A model generated the notes under the pieces. The model was not told where the DNA came from, made no database searches, and saw only the letters and a list, made by a program, of their open reading frames with translations. Shown here piece after piece: positions 26,264 to 37,614 of a stretch of DNA of 64,000 bases. Origin of the DNA: Pyrocephalus nanus (taxonomy: Eukaryota > Chordata > Aves > Passeriformes > Tyrannidae); the NCBI GenBank assembly GCA_038380795.1, contig CM076260.1, positions 28,182,634 to 28,246,633 on the forward strand. Reading direction: 5' to 3'. The translations under genes were made by a program, and so were the position numbers. Within the stretch, counting starts at the first letter, position 1. Each line of letters opens with the position of its first letter.

Positions 26264-27713
26264 TAAGTTTCTTTTTCTCTGAATTACCAAAACTTTAATT
26301 TTCTTTCAGAAAGTGACTTTTTTTGTGGGTGCTAAATAATGCTGTTTTTAACAGATTCTTGTATATCATGCCTTCAGCCTAATTTGGAAATTTTAACTAC
26401 ACAATGAAATGTATTAAATGGCTTTATAGCACTTTCTTGTATATATACCATATTTAATATTCCTGGCACATTGAAGCACATGCATGGTTTCATTTGTCAG
26501 TCTCCTTTGCTTCCTGACAAACATTTTCACCTAATATTTTAATGTAGTATGGATTTGATTGTCTCATATTCTTCAAAATAAGAAACAACAACAAAATAAT
26601 AATCAGGAAAATAGATAGATGGTAAGTATAAAAGAGCAGATTTATAATTTAAAAAAAATATTTATAATTAATTTATGAAGATTATTATTTTTTCTCTGAC
26701 AGACATCACTGGGTTTGAAAGCAGCCCTTATACTGTCTTCATAACTATATATAAGTGATAGAATCCTTTACCAATGCATCTCAAGAGAGATAGCAAAGAG
26801 TAGACATGGCAGTCATGCTCACATCAGCACAACATCTGGGATAAATCTGTTGGTACCTGTGAAATTATACAGTTAACAGTATGAAGAGGCAACTCTCTCT
26901 AGGTAGTCCTGAGAGGAAAATATGCAAGTTGAATCTCTGGATATTTTCCTAATTCACTCATTACTGTGTTGTAACACTGGGGACATAAAATATGCCCAAT
27001 AATTTGGCATTATACATCATCCAGACGGTGTATAGTTGGGAATGACATGGATTTGGTGTCCAAAATCACTGTCTGACTAGAAGAGAACCTGGTTTCCATT
27101 TATCAAATTCTTGAAGCATTATCTCCCACTTACGGAGCAGGTGGGTAAAGTATAAAAAAAACATGGCACAATTTCTGTGATAGCTGTATTTTTTGTTTTA
27201 TTATAAATCCATATAAATCACTTTCATCTCTCAGTGTGTCAGGAACAGGTGACAGCAAGATAGACTGCCAGCACAGCTATTTGAACTTAAAATCCAACTT
27301 TACTACAATTCAGTAGGCACTACAGGAGTCAGAAAAAAAACCCAAAAGTGGGAGAAAAGGTACAGGAAGCTGCAACTTCTTATGAATATTTGTCTGCAAA
27401 ATAGTAGAAAATTATTAGCACACTTTTTGTTGGTAAATAAGTTAGCCAAAACCATAATTTACCAAGAGCACTTAATCTCTTCTTGGTTTGGAATACCCAA
27501 GATGTTTATTTTGAGCTGAAATATTTTGTTTGTAGAGGTACTTGTTTGTAGAAACTCATACTTGTGGGAGATTTGGGATTTTGGTTTGTTTTTTTTTTTT
27601 CCCTATCTGGATAATCGTGTTTCAACTCCAACTGCTTGTTTGTATTTTGTAAGACTGTAACTTCCATAAGCCAAGTGGTCTCAGAAACACTTCAGTCATT
27701 ATTAGCTGTTCAT
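26264..27713. other. Unique A+T-rich DNA, no gene seen
   Basis: About 1.45 kb between two CR1 copies. There are T runs near 27587-27600 and no recognisable exon or element. Confidence 0.5.
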
Positions 27714-27866
27714 AGAATAGTAGGATGACAGATCAGTTGAGGTCATAAGCAGCCTCTGGAGATCATCTAGTCCAACTTCCCTGTACTCAAGCAGGGCCAG
27801 TTACAGCAGGTTGCTTAGGACTGTGTCCAGCTAGGTTTTGAATAGCTTCAAGAATGTATGTACTAC
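27714..27866 (-). mobile_element. CR1 LINE 3' fragment, left part (split by LTR)
   Basis: Plus-strand reading starts at the CR1 3' terminus (gttcatagaatag), then 'gatcatctagtccaacttcc' near 27757 and the 'caagcagggccag' and 'caggttgcttaggac' blocks. It stops abruptly at tactac (27861-27866). The sequence resumes at 28332 with the next expected CR1 block, showing that one CR1 copy was interrupted by the LTR between them. Confidence 0.85.
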
Positions 27867-28325
27867 CTATGAACGTTGAAGGTGGATAGGGAGGGGGACT
27901 CCAGGCTAGAGGCTTTTCCCTTTACCTCTAGTCCTGGAGGTCGAGGTGCTCTCCCTTCCTCCCCCCCACCACGAGGTCTCCATGGCCCCCCCAGAGAGAC
28001 CACAGGATGCAGTAGAGAGGAGAGAGGCAGACAGAGTTTATTGTTTTGGGTAGTGACTTAAATAGCTCTTGGGGGGATTACAGAGTGACCACTGGGAGTC
28101 CAGAAGGCCTTACAAAACAACCAATGATAAAAAAGGGTTAACAACCAATAGATAAGCTTTCTGTTATCTCTTAGACATTCCAAAAGCAGAGATAAGACTG
28201 AGGGACCTTGGGAAGAAGAAGGGTGAGTTTACAAAAAGACTGTAGAAGCAATTTTGAAAACACATTCACTTAAACAACATTAAAAACTTCTGCATCCTTT
28301 TATATATTGCACAACTATCACAACA
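27867..28325 (-). mobile_element. Solo LTR nested in CR1, perfect 6-bp target duplication
   Basis: The 459-bp insert is flanked on both sides by tactac (27861-27866 and 28326-28331). On the minus strand it starts TGTTGTGATAG, has a TATA-like TTTAAG box (complement of 28057-28062) and an AATAAA signal (complement of 28037-28042), then a GC-richer tail. This is the U3-R-U5 order of a retroviral LTR read on the minus strand. The 6-bp duplication suits class II (ERVK or alpharetrovirus-like) integration. The other terminus (plus-strand ctatgaac) departs from the canonical CA end, perhaps by mutation. No coding region remains and the element is solo. It interrupts a CR1 fragment, so it is younger than that CR1. 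Confidence 0.85.
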
Positions 28326-28331
28326 TACTAC

Positions 28332-28395
28332 AATCTCTCTGGACAAGCTATGGTGTTCTGTGCTCTCTAGAGAGGGAACTTTGCTTTCCCATCAC
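28332..28395 (-). mobile_element. CR1 LINE fragment, right part (split by LTR)
   Basis: It begins 'aatctctctggacaagctat', the CR1 block that normally follows the one ending at 27866, and decays beyond recognition by about 28395. Together with 27714-27866 it forms one 5'-truncated minus-strand CR1. Confidence 0.75.
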
Positions 28396-28476
28396 TTCCA
28401 CTGAATAGAGAAGACGTAATTGCAGGGATTTCAGCAGAGATACTGATTTATCTTGCCACCAATTACTGCTGTTAAG

Positions 28477-28926
28477 TGTCCTGGTTCCAGCCCAGATCAG
28501 CAGAAGGGGGCATGGCCAAGACATTATGTTATTCGATACCACATTACATCATTGCCAGGGGTGGGGATGAGGAAAAGAGCAGCATCCCTTTCCAGAGGAA
28601 CTAAGTATGGTGGGTTGTGGAACCTTTTGGCCATTGTTTATTGTCTCAGGGGTCTGTGGTGAGCATTTTTGAATGTAAATAATTCTCTCTTTTATACTTT
28701 TGCTATTATTATTGTTGTTACTATTCATTTTCTTATCTCAGTGCTGTTTCCAGTAAATTGTTCTTATCTCAACCTGTGATCTTATCCTTTTGTGCTTCCA
28801 ATTCTCCTCTCCAGCAACCCATGGGGAGGGTGGAAGAGGTAGGAGGAGGAGGGAGCAAGCAGCAATGCGGTTTGAAGTCTCAGTAGAAGAACTAAATGGG
28901 GGGGGTACCATTCCTGAACCATGACA
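28477..28926 (+). mobile_element. Solo LTR, ERVL-like (copy 2 of 3), perfect 5-bp duplication
   Basis: It starts TGTCCTGGTTCCAGC and ends CCTGAACCATGACA, flanked by ttaag at 28472-28476 and 28927-28931. The central block 'tttccagtaaattgttctta' near 28747 matches the LTRs at 11129 and 47214. At 450 bp with matching target sites and no internal region, it is a clean solo LTR. The exact 5-bp duplication supports an ERVL-type integrase. It lies less than 100 bp from the CR1-plus-LTR nest, so this locus took repeated insertions. Confidence 0.9.
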
Positions 28927-29490
28927 TTAAGCCATAAATGTCCTTTACAAGTAAACAATTGCCAAGAATTTTTTATTTACTAAATCAGAGTACCTCAAGC
29001 TCAAAAGCAAATTGCTCTAAATAAAAGGGGTAGAGAGACTTCTTAAATGATTTTTTCCTCCTTTTTTCTTTCCAGAAATATCCTAGGTTAAAATAGTTGT
29101 TACTTTAGTAGGGAAATAACAAGTAGGAGAATATAGGGTAAGCACAATTTCCAACATAAAAATGCCACGATTATTTTTTCTCAGTGTGATTCTAATGTAA
29201 TAAATGTTTGTATTTTTGTCACTTAAGTACGTAAAACAATGGCACATTAGTTTATAAACTCTCCAAAAGTTTTCCAGTTTTGTGACTTATAGTAATGATT
29301 TGCTATTTGCATTTTGAATAGTAGAATACCATTTACATATCTAGCAATACCATACGTATCTGCTGGCACTTAATGCTATTAGGGAAGCTGGCATGTAAAG
29401 AGCCAATTAATATTGTTAAAAATTTGCTGATAATTTAACAGAGCTTGCTCACAATAACTTTTAACAAGAGTCTATCTAATCTGATAAATC

Positions 29491-29512
29491 ATATGCTTAA
29501 TATTAAGCATAT
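29491..29512. repeat. Perfect 22-bp A+T-rich palindrome
   Basis: atatgcttaa-ta-ttaagcatat is its own reverse complement over all 22 bases. It lies in unique sequence and could be chance, a dimeric homeodomain or POU-type site, or cruciform-prone DNA. Confidence 0.9.
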
Positions 29513-31015
29513 ATATGAGAGCATTTCTGTAGGTGGATGCCACAATACCTCTCTAGTCATACCCTGAAAGTAATTATAACTACTTTTTCCTTTTTTGTTT
29601 CGGTTTAGGAAAACAAACACAAAACACAACTGTTTCCATTCATTATTTTTAAATGTTTTCTTTAAAACCATTTTTGTAAACTCTAGCTTCTAAGAATCAT
29701 AAGGTAATGTTATTTCTTTCTGAAGAATAACTTTTTACAATTAATTTTTTTTTCTAGTGAAAAAGAATGGATTCTGTGAAATATCAAGTAATCAAACTAC
29801 ATCTGTGCATATTTAATATGGTGGGTCAAAAAAAATTATCTTTAGAGAAGTTTGCACCAGGTATAGTGACCTAGGACTTTGAAAGGCATTAGATACACCT
29901 AGAAATATTAGAAGTAAAGATAGAAAGTCTGTCTCTGTTATGCTTCTGATTATATATATATTTTTGTAACTTATGTAGCTAAAGAATTCAATTAACATAA
30001 GTTGAATTTAAAAAATCATAGATGTATTTTTTTTAAATTTTATTGTCAATTATGATGTTTTACAACTTAGGTTTTGTCCTGAAGCATGTCCTAGACATCA
30101 AAGGGTGAACTGACAATGTGAAGTGTAAGAAATCAAACCACCATACCCATTACCAGCAACGGCAGTTGCACTTTTAATTCCTCATTCACCACATTGAAAA
30201 TTCCCCCCTCAAGAGTCATGAAAGCTGAGAAACTTACTGTGGGGGTGAGACCCTTGTAATGAACTACTTAACTAGATTTTGATACCTGGAGAGAAAAGAA
30301 AACGAATTTTCAGGAGCTGTATTTAACTGATAACATACTACTTTCCAAAGAAGGCTATACAAGGATAAGCAGCAATGTTAGAAAAATGGTGCTAGAAGCA
30401 GTGGTTGTACAGAAAGATAAAATATAAGAGATAAAAGGAACAGGTTGTTACCCTTGGGACTGGAAAGGAACATTAAATTGCTGATGGCTAAACATAAGAG
30501 CACTTATTCTTGGATCCGTACTCATAGCAGGAGGGTCTCCTAAAGGAGCTTATTTGTAAAAAGCCAAGAAAAAGATAGAAAACTAGGCATGTACAGCAGC
30601 CTTTAATGATGATCCACAAAGATGAGAAAGATAAAATGATTCTGCCAATCTATTATAGGTATTTATAGGAAGGATAGGGGTAAGTGGCATTGAAGGACCT
30701 TACCTGCAAGAAAATGCATTAGGATGGCTAATGGGTACTCTGCTTTTGCAATCAAAGAGTTTGAATGGAATGTTAGTCCTATATAAGTGAAAATGCACTT
30801 TTGTTGGCAGAATTTCATCTCATAATTTCACCTCTTTCTTTTCTGTACATGCTCACTACATATTCATCCTGCACATTCTCATCCATATAAGCACAAGAAC
30901 CTCTCCCTTGCAGTCACATTTTAATGCAACACTTTTTCCTTATCACAACATTTCACTGAGTTTTACTCATTTAAAATGGTACTGGAAATATTTTTCCTTA
31001 GTCATTGATTGTCTC

Positions 31016-31070
31016 TTTTGTTTATATTGGTTTACACAAGCAAAACTTTTGTTTATATTGGTTTACAAAA
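31016..31070. repeat. 31-bp tandem duplication
   Basis: ttttgtttatattggtttac at 31016 recurs exactly 31 bp later at 31047. The second copy diverges after about 22 bases. It is a small recent replication-slippage duplication. Confidence 0.85.
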
Positions 31071-32107
31071 GGCTTATTCGTTTAAAGTTTTTTATGTACA
31101 GTCATCTGAAAGTTACTATAAAAATAAGTACAGATGTTCACATGTACACATAGACCTAATTTATTAAAATATCAAAGTAAATTTAAGGACCAAGACCCAT
31201 GTTTAACCTAAGAAAGTATGTTCTTACTTTAAATCTTGGAGATCTTGGAGTCAACGGTGAGATTTATTAAAGATCCCAATAACCAGATTAAAGGTCATTT
31301 AAAATAAAGACTGCCTGAAATTGAAATTTTGTATTCCATTAAAAAAATGTCAGTTTGTGAGTGTAGAAACTTCTCATCAGCTATTGGCTCATTTTGAAGG
31401 TAGAGAAATGACTAGTACTGTACTAGTTTTATTTTAAAGTTTCCTCTAATGTACAGATTTTAGTTTTTGGAATGCTATATCTAGTGTACAATCATGATCA
31501 ATAAAAAATACAGATGTATGCCTTCCTGTTGTTTCTCATGAGGCAAGGTAATCACATCATGTAATATAAGACACTAATTTAACTGTTTGGAGTCACCTAC
31601 TGACTCTATAAGAAACAAGGACTTCTTATTTTAGATACTCTTCATCACACTGTAATGAAATGCCTGAAGTGGATGATAAGAATAACCTCACTCTTTGCTT
31701 GATTCAGCCAATTTTAAACAGTCAATGACAAAAGCATTCACCAAGATAACTATTTTGTTTCAACTATGCCTGCCTTTTCTGTAATGAAGCTTACTTTCTG
31801 AATTATCCTAATTGTGTAAATATATGAAAGTATCTGTGTTGTGGTTTGGTTTGTTTGGTTTTGTTTTTATTTTTTGTTCATTTTTTTCCATTTTTTTTTC
31901 CTTTTGGGAGCTCTTTTGGGTTTCTAAAGGGTAAAACCCAGCAAAACAGCATTATATACAAGTGAAGAACATCTTCTTTAAGGCTTGTTTAACAATGACA
32001 AGATTATTTTTCCCTAAGAGTGCTCAGTTCTCCCAAGTTTCTCCAAAGATTGGTCTCTGACTTGAAGACAGAACAGATTAGTTTATTTCTGGTTTTAGGT
32101 GAAAATT

Positions 32108-32259
32108 TCTTTTTTTGTTTTGGTTTTTTGTTGTTTTGGGTTTTTGTTTGGTTTTGTGTGGTTTTGTTTGGGGTTTTGTGTGTGGGTTTTTTTGTTTTGT
32201 TTTTTTTGAGGTTTTTGGGGTTTTTGGTTTTTTGTTGGTGTTTTTTTTTTTTTTTTTAG
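32108..32259. repeat. T/G-rich low-complexity tract
   Basis: About 150 bases consist almost only of T and G on the plus strand, with repeated GG to GGGG runs between T runs, ending in a run of about 17 T. It opens false frames on both strands (Phe/Leu/Val/Trp-rich on plus, Lys/Thr/Pro-rich on minus). Confidence 0.9.
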
Positions 32260-33299
32260 TAAAATTGTGTTTCCACTGAAGTCTCATGATTTTGATCATT
32301 GATTTCACCTTCTGTGTTTCAAACATGTTGAGCTTTGCTCTCGACTCAAGAGTCAATACTTCCAGTTGATCCCTCTGGGATCAAGATGAAGCTCAATATC
32401 TAATTCTTTCTCTAATAGCAAAATACATTACTCAGACAGTGGAGTTCTCATCATCAAACCATAAAGAATTCAGCTGAGCCAAATGGGAATAAAAATGTAA
32501 TTTTTTATTTTGGCACATGCTGTACAATCAGTTCCACTATTTTTGCCACAGATACAGGAAAGAATCCCTATATGGATACAAAATAAATCATCTCTATTAG
32601 GTAATCAAGATGGGGAGCTGACGCTGTTCTTGTTTTAATCAATCCATGAAATGAAAGCGATTATAAACCACACCAGAACAATATATCCCCATGAGCTTCT
32701 TGTAATTGGGATGATCATTTAATTGGCACATTCTGCTTCCACTGGGATGTGCTATTTAAGAGGGATCTAGTTCACTCTGCAGTAACAGGGCTTGTTATAT
32801 GATTTCCTCAGCTAATAGTACTTGTGAAGAAATATAAAAAAGAAGTATAGACTTTTCATCTTTATTTTGTCAAATGCTCAAACTACAGGAGATTTACTTC
32901 TCATACTGAGCTGAGAAAAAACACCCCACAGCACAATTATGCGGTTGGGAAGGAATGTGCATTTTTCCACTGTATTAAAAGAATCAAAGGAAAATTCCAG
33001 AGTAGCTGCACTCTTACACATTACAATCAACATAGCTGTATGGCAGAGAGATGAACAGTGAGAAATACAAAGAAACAGTAACATAAGAGGAAAAATGATA
33101 AATAAGTAATTTAGGATAAGTAGTGATTCTTGTGCATAGGTTTGGATTTACTTATTTATTAAGAATATAAATTTAAATTTATGGAAATAACAGGAACTAT
33201 TACAAGTATATTCTAATAATTATATCAAAGACATAGTATTAGATTACTTGTTCTTTTTCTCCTATCAAGGTGGGTAAGGAGGTATTAGTATAAACAAAC

Positions 33300-33370
33300 T
33301 CACCTGCTCATTGCAGGGGGCATGGGACTAGATGACCTTTACAGGTGTCTTCCAACTCATTAGCTCTCAA
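33300..33370 (+). mobile_element. Very short CR1 LINE 3' end
   Basis: 'gcatgggactagatgacctt' followed by 'cttccaactcatt' matches the last bases of the CR1 3' untranslated region on the plus strand. Only about 70 bp survive and the terminal octamers are degraded. Confidence 0.65.
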
Positions 33371-33554
33371 ATCCCAGTGGAGGGATAGGTTCTTGTGTAG
33401 CTGTTGTAACTATAGGTATTCAGACTGTCTTGCCAGAAGCCTCCAGTTAACAAATTAAAGAAGTAGCATGCGTGCATTTTTCTGCTCTCTAGCTCACAGA
33501 GTTATTGCAAAATAAATTTTAAAAAACATAAATAAAACCCACAAACTGTGCCAA

Positions 33555-33573
33555 CACAAACAAACAAACAAAC
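33555..33573. repeat. (CAAA)n microsatellite
   Basis: Four to five consecutive CAAA tetramers. Confidence 0.8.
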
Positions 33574-35031
33574 TTGTATTTGTGATGAAAATAAATTACA
33601 ACTCATAAGGGCTGGCATTTGGCTTATACAGAAAGTAGTTTACAAATAAATGAAATAATGAAAGAGCTGTCTATATGTCCTTTATGATAACTTTTCATAT
33701 GCCTTCTACTTTTCATTTTCAAATACTGTTTTGTACACTTTTATTTTGACAATTTAAGAGACAACTTTATCCAGAGCTTCATGGTGAATTGAAAGAACTC
33801 CATACAGCTTATCATTGCAATCTGGAAAACCTGTTTTGAGAAGTACTAATGAAAAATAGCTTAGAGGAATATTTGGCACTAAAAAGAATTTTAAAATATT
33901 CTTATTTGACTGAGTAGAAAAGTTCAAATCAACTCTGGAAGGAATAGAAACTCAGTAGAACTAATATGGTATTGTCAAAGAAAGTTGATACTTTTTTTCT
34001 AACAATTTTCTGTTCCTAATTGTCCTTGAAGCCTATTACCAGGATATTGCCAGAGCAACACCATGTCATTTGTGACCATTGCGTTTCAACAGCTCCTCAT
34101 AAGCCAGACTGCTTGTTTCTTCCATTCTAAGGATATGCTGATAAAGAATTTTCCACACTTCTGGTAGCAGCCTCTCCCCTGCCCACATTTCTAAGTCAAG
34201 AGAAAAAACCTTCACTTCTCACTTCACTTCTCATTTGTGGCTTCTACATACATACCAGTCACCCAGAGGCCTTCCACATTCCTTCTCCAACAGATGTAAA
34301 ACCCATTGTATGGATTATGTATTATAGCAGTCTAGGGCTTTAGATGTCATATTATGTGGACGTGGGTGATATCTTAGAACCTGTCTTTGTTGGATGTTAT
34401 TCACATGATTTTCACATTCTTTGTCTAATTCAGACTTAACTGCAGGGTGCACCACAAGTCTCTTTATTGCCTTGACTGTCGTTCTCACCTTCCCTCATTT
34501 CAGCTTCTCACTGCCATTTCCTTTTTGGATACATTCACTCTTGGTTCCTTTCATTTAATTTGTTCCACTACACATATGCTTTCCCAATTATCAGTCACTT
34601 TACCTGTTCCTGACATTCATTAGTAGAGAAAACATATCTATGAAGGCCAGGCTTGCAGAATCTATGCAATCTAAAATTTCCAGTAATTTAACAAGAATGC
34701 CATTTCAGAAATTTTTAAGAGCAACACAGAAGTAAATAGCATCTATGCCTAGTCAGTAACTAAAAATCAAGCATTGGAAGCAGATTTATGAGAATAACTC
34801 TGTGTGTATGACCTTGTAAAGAAATTAACAGGACCAGAAAAATATAGGATGAAGGCACAGAAACCCATCATTGTTCTGTCATGTCTGTGTTCTCAAAGTT
34901 ATGCTATATTTTTGTTTTCTAAATGTTTTCTTTGTCTTTATTTAATCTTTATTTTTTCCAGGATAATGATGGCATCAGTTGCTCTTTGCAGCAAGGTAGT
35001 TTGCTTCTAGATTAATATCAGTGTCAGTATT

Positions 35032-35087
35032 AGGAAAGAGGAGAGAAGAGGAGGGGAGAGGAGGAGAGGAGAACAAAAGAGAAAAAA
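35032..35087. repeat. Purine-rich GGA tract
   Basis: About 55 bases are almost entirely A and G with repeated gagga and gggga units on the plus strand. Such mirror-like polypurine DNA can form triplexes; no gene context is seen. Confidence 0.8.
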
Positions 35088-36232
35088 CTGATTTGCTCAT
35101 ATGATTGTATGATTGGTCATATGAAATGCTGGGCTTTTCAGAGATAGTGAGTACAAAATATTTTCTTAGTTTAATAATATTAAAACAAGTAATAGCTTCT
35201 ATTACTTAATTTTGGTATGCCAATATTTTATTAAATAATTAAAAAATATCTTTTAAACTTGAATATTATTTCAGTTATGGTTAGTTCAGATTGACAGTAA
35301 TTAAGTGGAGCCACGATGCTAAATACATAGAGCTACTGATTAAGCAGTGAAGTTCATGCTGATACTGGGAGGACCAATATTTTCTATGTGTGTTTGCACC
35401 TGTTTCAAGGTAAGGTTGTCTTGTAGCATGCAACTATTTTACAAGTGGAACCATGTGATGTTTGCCATTTATAAAGTCATTAACACAGATGAATACATTG
35501 ACATATGTATAATAATATTTCCATACCTAGACTTTATTTAAATCCTAAATATTAAATCTATATTCTATTTTATTAGATATCTGTTATGAAGTGTTATTAA
35601 CTTTAACTGAACCTCATTATTTCCTCAGAAATTGTCCACTGGGTTTATTCACTCAAACTTACTCTTCAACTATTCATGAAATTTAATTTATTTACTTATA
35701 TTCTTAGCCAAAGAAGTTAGCTAGACTACAGAATGTCTTAAACATCACTCTAAAATATCTACATTTTTCAGTCAATAACTCATGGGGTTTTTAAGATATG
35801 ACAGAGTAACTCTCTCAGGATATACAGATTTTCTCTTTCAGATCTCTGGTGAACAGATCAACACAAAGTAACATCTTCAAAAGCAGTTCCAGCCTGGCTC
35901 ATTTTTAGATGCTTCCTTCATTTCTAGTTCAACCAGGCTGAAAAAGAAATGAGTGGCCAAGAAGAAGGGTTAATGTGGCTTATTGTTTTAATAGTAAAAT
36001 ATCATTGTGCTGGAAGTTCTGCACATAAATAAACAAAAAAAAGTACTTCTGATAATAGTAACCCTTGAACATTATTTTATAGTTGTTTCTGGGTTATAAG
36101 TAGGTTAGCAATGGGAGAAGTGTATTCAATAATTGGAATCTGCCATCCCACATTATACACAAATGTACCAGTTGCGTTGCTTTTGACTGCAGATATTTCC
36201 AGAAGGGATTTAATAGTTCTATTACATCAGAG

Positions 36233-36536
36233 TATCACCGGTTGAGGTGGGAGGCGACATGGGTTTCAGGATACCAGCTTTTTTATTGCAACAGTACAGC
36301 TACCTTTATACAGTTCTCAGTGACACATGTACACACAGCACTGGTTTACAACTTCATAACAACTCTTGATTGGACATACAGCCACATGTCTTAACACAAT
36401 AGGTTAACCTCTAACAGGAAACCCACTCTGTGTTACAGTCCCCACTGTCCGTGGTTAACACTCTGCCAGGTGTAAGAAGTTCCATATTCGAAATCTCAAT
36501 TTACAGAGAGCCCAGAACCAGCTGGGTTCCCCCACA
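36233..36536 (-). mobile_element. Solo LTR with perfect 6-bp target duplication
   Basis: It is flanked by tcagag at 36227-36232 and 36537-36542; the match extends to tcagagta if the left terminus is placed 2 bp further in. On the minus strand it starts TGTGGGGGAACCCAGC, has TATAAA (complement of 36305-36310) and, 18 bp further on, AATAAA (complement of 36282-36287), then a short tail. This compact U3-R-U5 of 304 bp is what a class II avian LTR looks like. No internal retroviral sequence adjoins it. The tail end (plus-strand tatcaccgg) is not the canonical TG/CA form, which may be mutation or a boundary ambiguity of 2 bp. It encodes no protein. Confidence 0.85.
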
Positions 36537-36542
36537 TCAGAG

Positions 36543-37614
36543 TACTTTGGGTTCAAGTAGACACTAGCTCTTAAGCTGAAATGCATACAAGTTTGATAAT
36601 TATTTGCTTCTTGATACATCTCTCCTAACCACCCTTTTGCTTCTGAAAATTGAGTGGTAGCTGAGAACTATCCTTGACTATCAAAAAAAAAAAAAAATCA
36701 TTCCTAACTTTAAGACAAATCATGAAGAAAAATCAGGGAAGCTGTAAGTTATGATCAGTATTGTTAAATAATAGCTGGAGTAATAAAGCCTGGCAAAAGA
36801 TACATCTATATTTTAAATAAATATTGTCCTGCTAGAAGTCATGGTTTAGTATCCCTCAAATGTGAGCAAATAACAATGTTTAGTTTGCTTCTCCATTGGG
36901 CCTAAGTAAATTGAACAACATTCCTTTAAAACAACCACCAGAGATAGAGGCCCACTTACATTCTTATCATCTCACTCTCTCTCTATATATATATATGTGT
37001 ACATATTTATGCTAGGTTAAAATTCAGAGTTTCATTAGGCTTTCAGGCCATGGAATAACAGTAAGACAGGGTCTGAATTTAATGGTCACTGAAGAACTTT
37101 GTATATGTCATTAGATATTAATTCAGAGACGTATCACTTTCACCTTCACCAACTACTGTCTCTTTCTTGCTCTTTGGCCTTATCCCTACTATTTTTCTAT
37201 CTGTAGTCCTTTTAATTAATCTTCAGTGGGAAAGGACACTTCTACCCATGGCAGCTTTGGCTGAGGTCAATACACAGAGGGGAAAAGGAAGAATTAGCAA
37301 TCAGAAACTCATCTCTTTTCAATACCTCTAATTTATTAAGTTCTACAAGTAAATGGCTTTTCTCACAACTCTGAAGCATGTGCTCTGAGAAAAGGGGAGA
37401 GAGAAAGTGGCACTACACTTTCTTTTTTTTTTTCTTTTTTTTTAATATTGAAGGATTCACCTGACATAAATAACTAATTTCTAAAAAGGTTATTCACAGA
37501 ACTGTGGACCCCTTTATCCCTTACAGAGTGCTTGTCACTAGTTTGTTAGCTAAAGCTTGTCAATGTGTGGTATTTAAAATTACTGATCTACAACTACCTT
37601 GATGTTTTCTATCA
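36543..37614. other. Unique A+T-rich DNA, no gene seen
   Basis: No gene is recognised. A TC/TA dinucleotide run is at 36971-36999 and a long T run near 37420-37443. Confidence 0.55.

Larger units (their letters stand above)
28932..33299. other. Unique DNA with low-complexity tracts
   Basis: No gene is recognised over 4.4 kb. A perfect palindrome (29491-29512), a 31-bp tandem duplication (31016-31070) and a T/G tract (32108-32259) are listed separately. A second T/G-rich stretch lies at 31837-31905. Positions 32470-32820 look compositionally complex and could be a conserved non-coding element. Confidence 0.5.
33371..36226. other. Unique A+T-rich DNA, no gene seen
   Basis: No gene or element is recognised. 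A (CAAA)n run lies at 33555-33573 and a purine-rich GGA tract at 35032-35087. Confidence 0.55.

Noticed and set aside
32020..32356. Hydrophobic plus frame and Lys/Thr-rich minus frame
   Set aside because: Both are produced by the T/G low-complexity tract, and mirrored low-complexity proteins on the two strands are a standard artefact.
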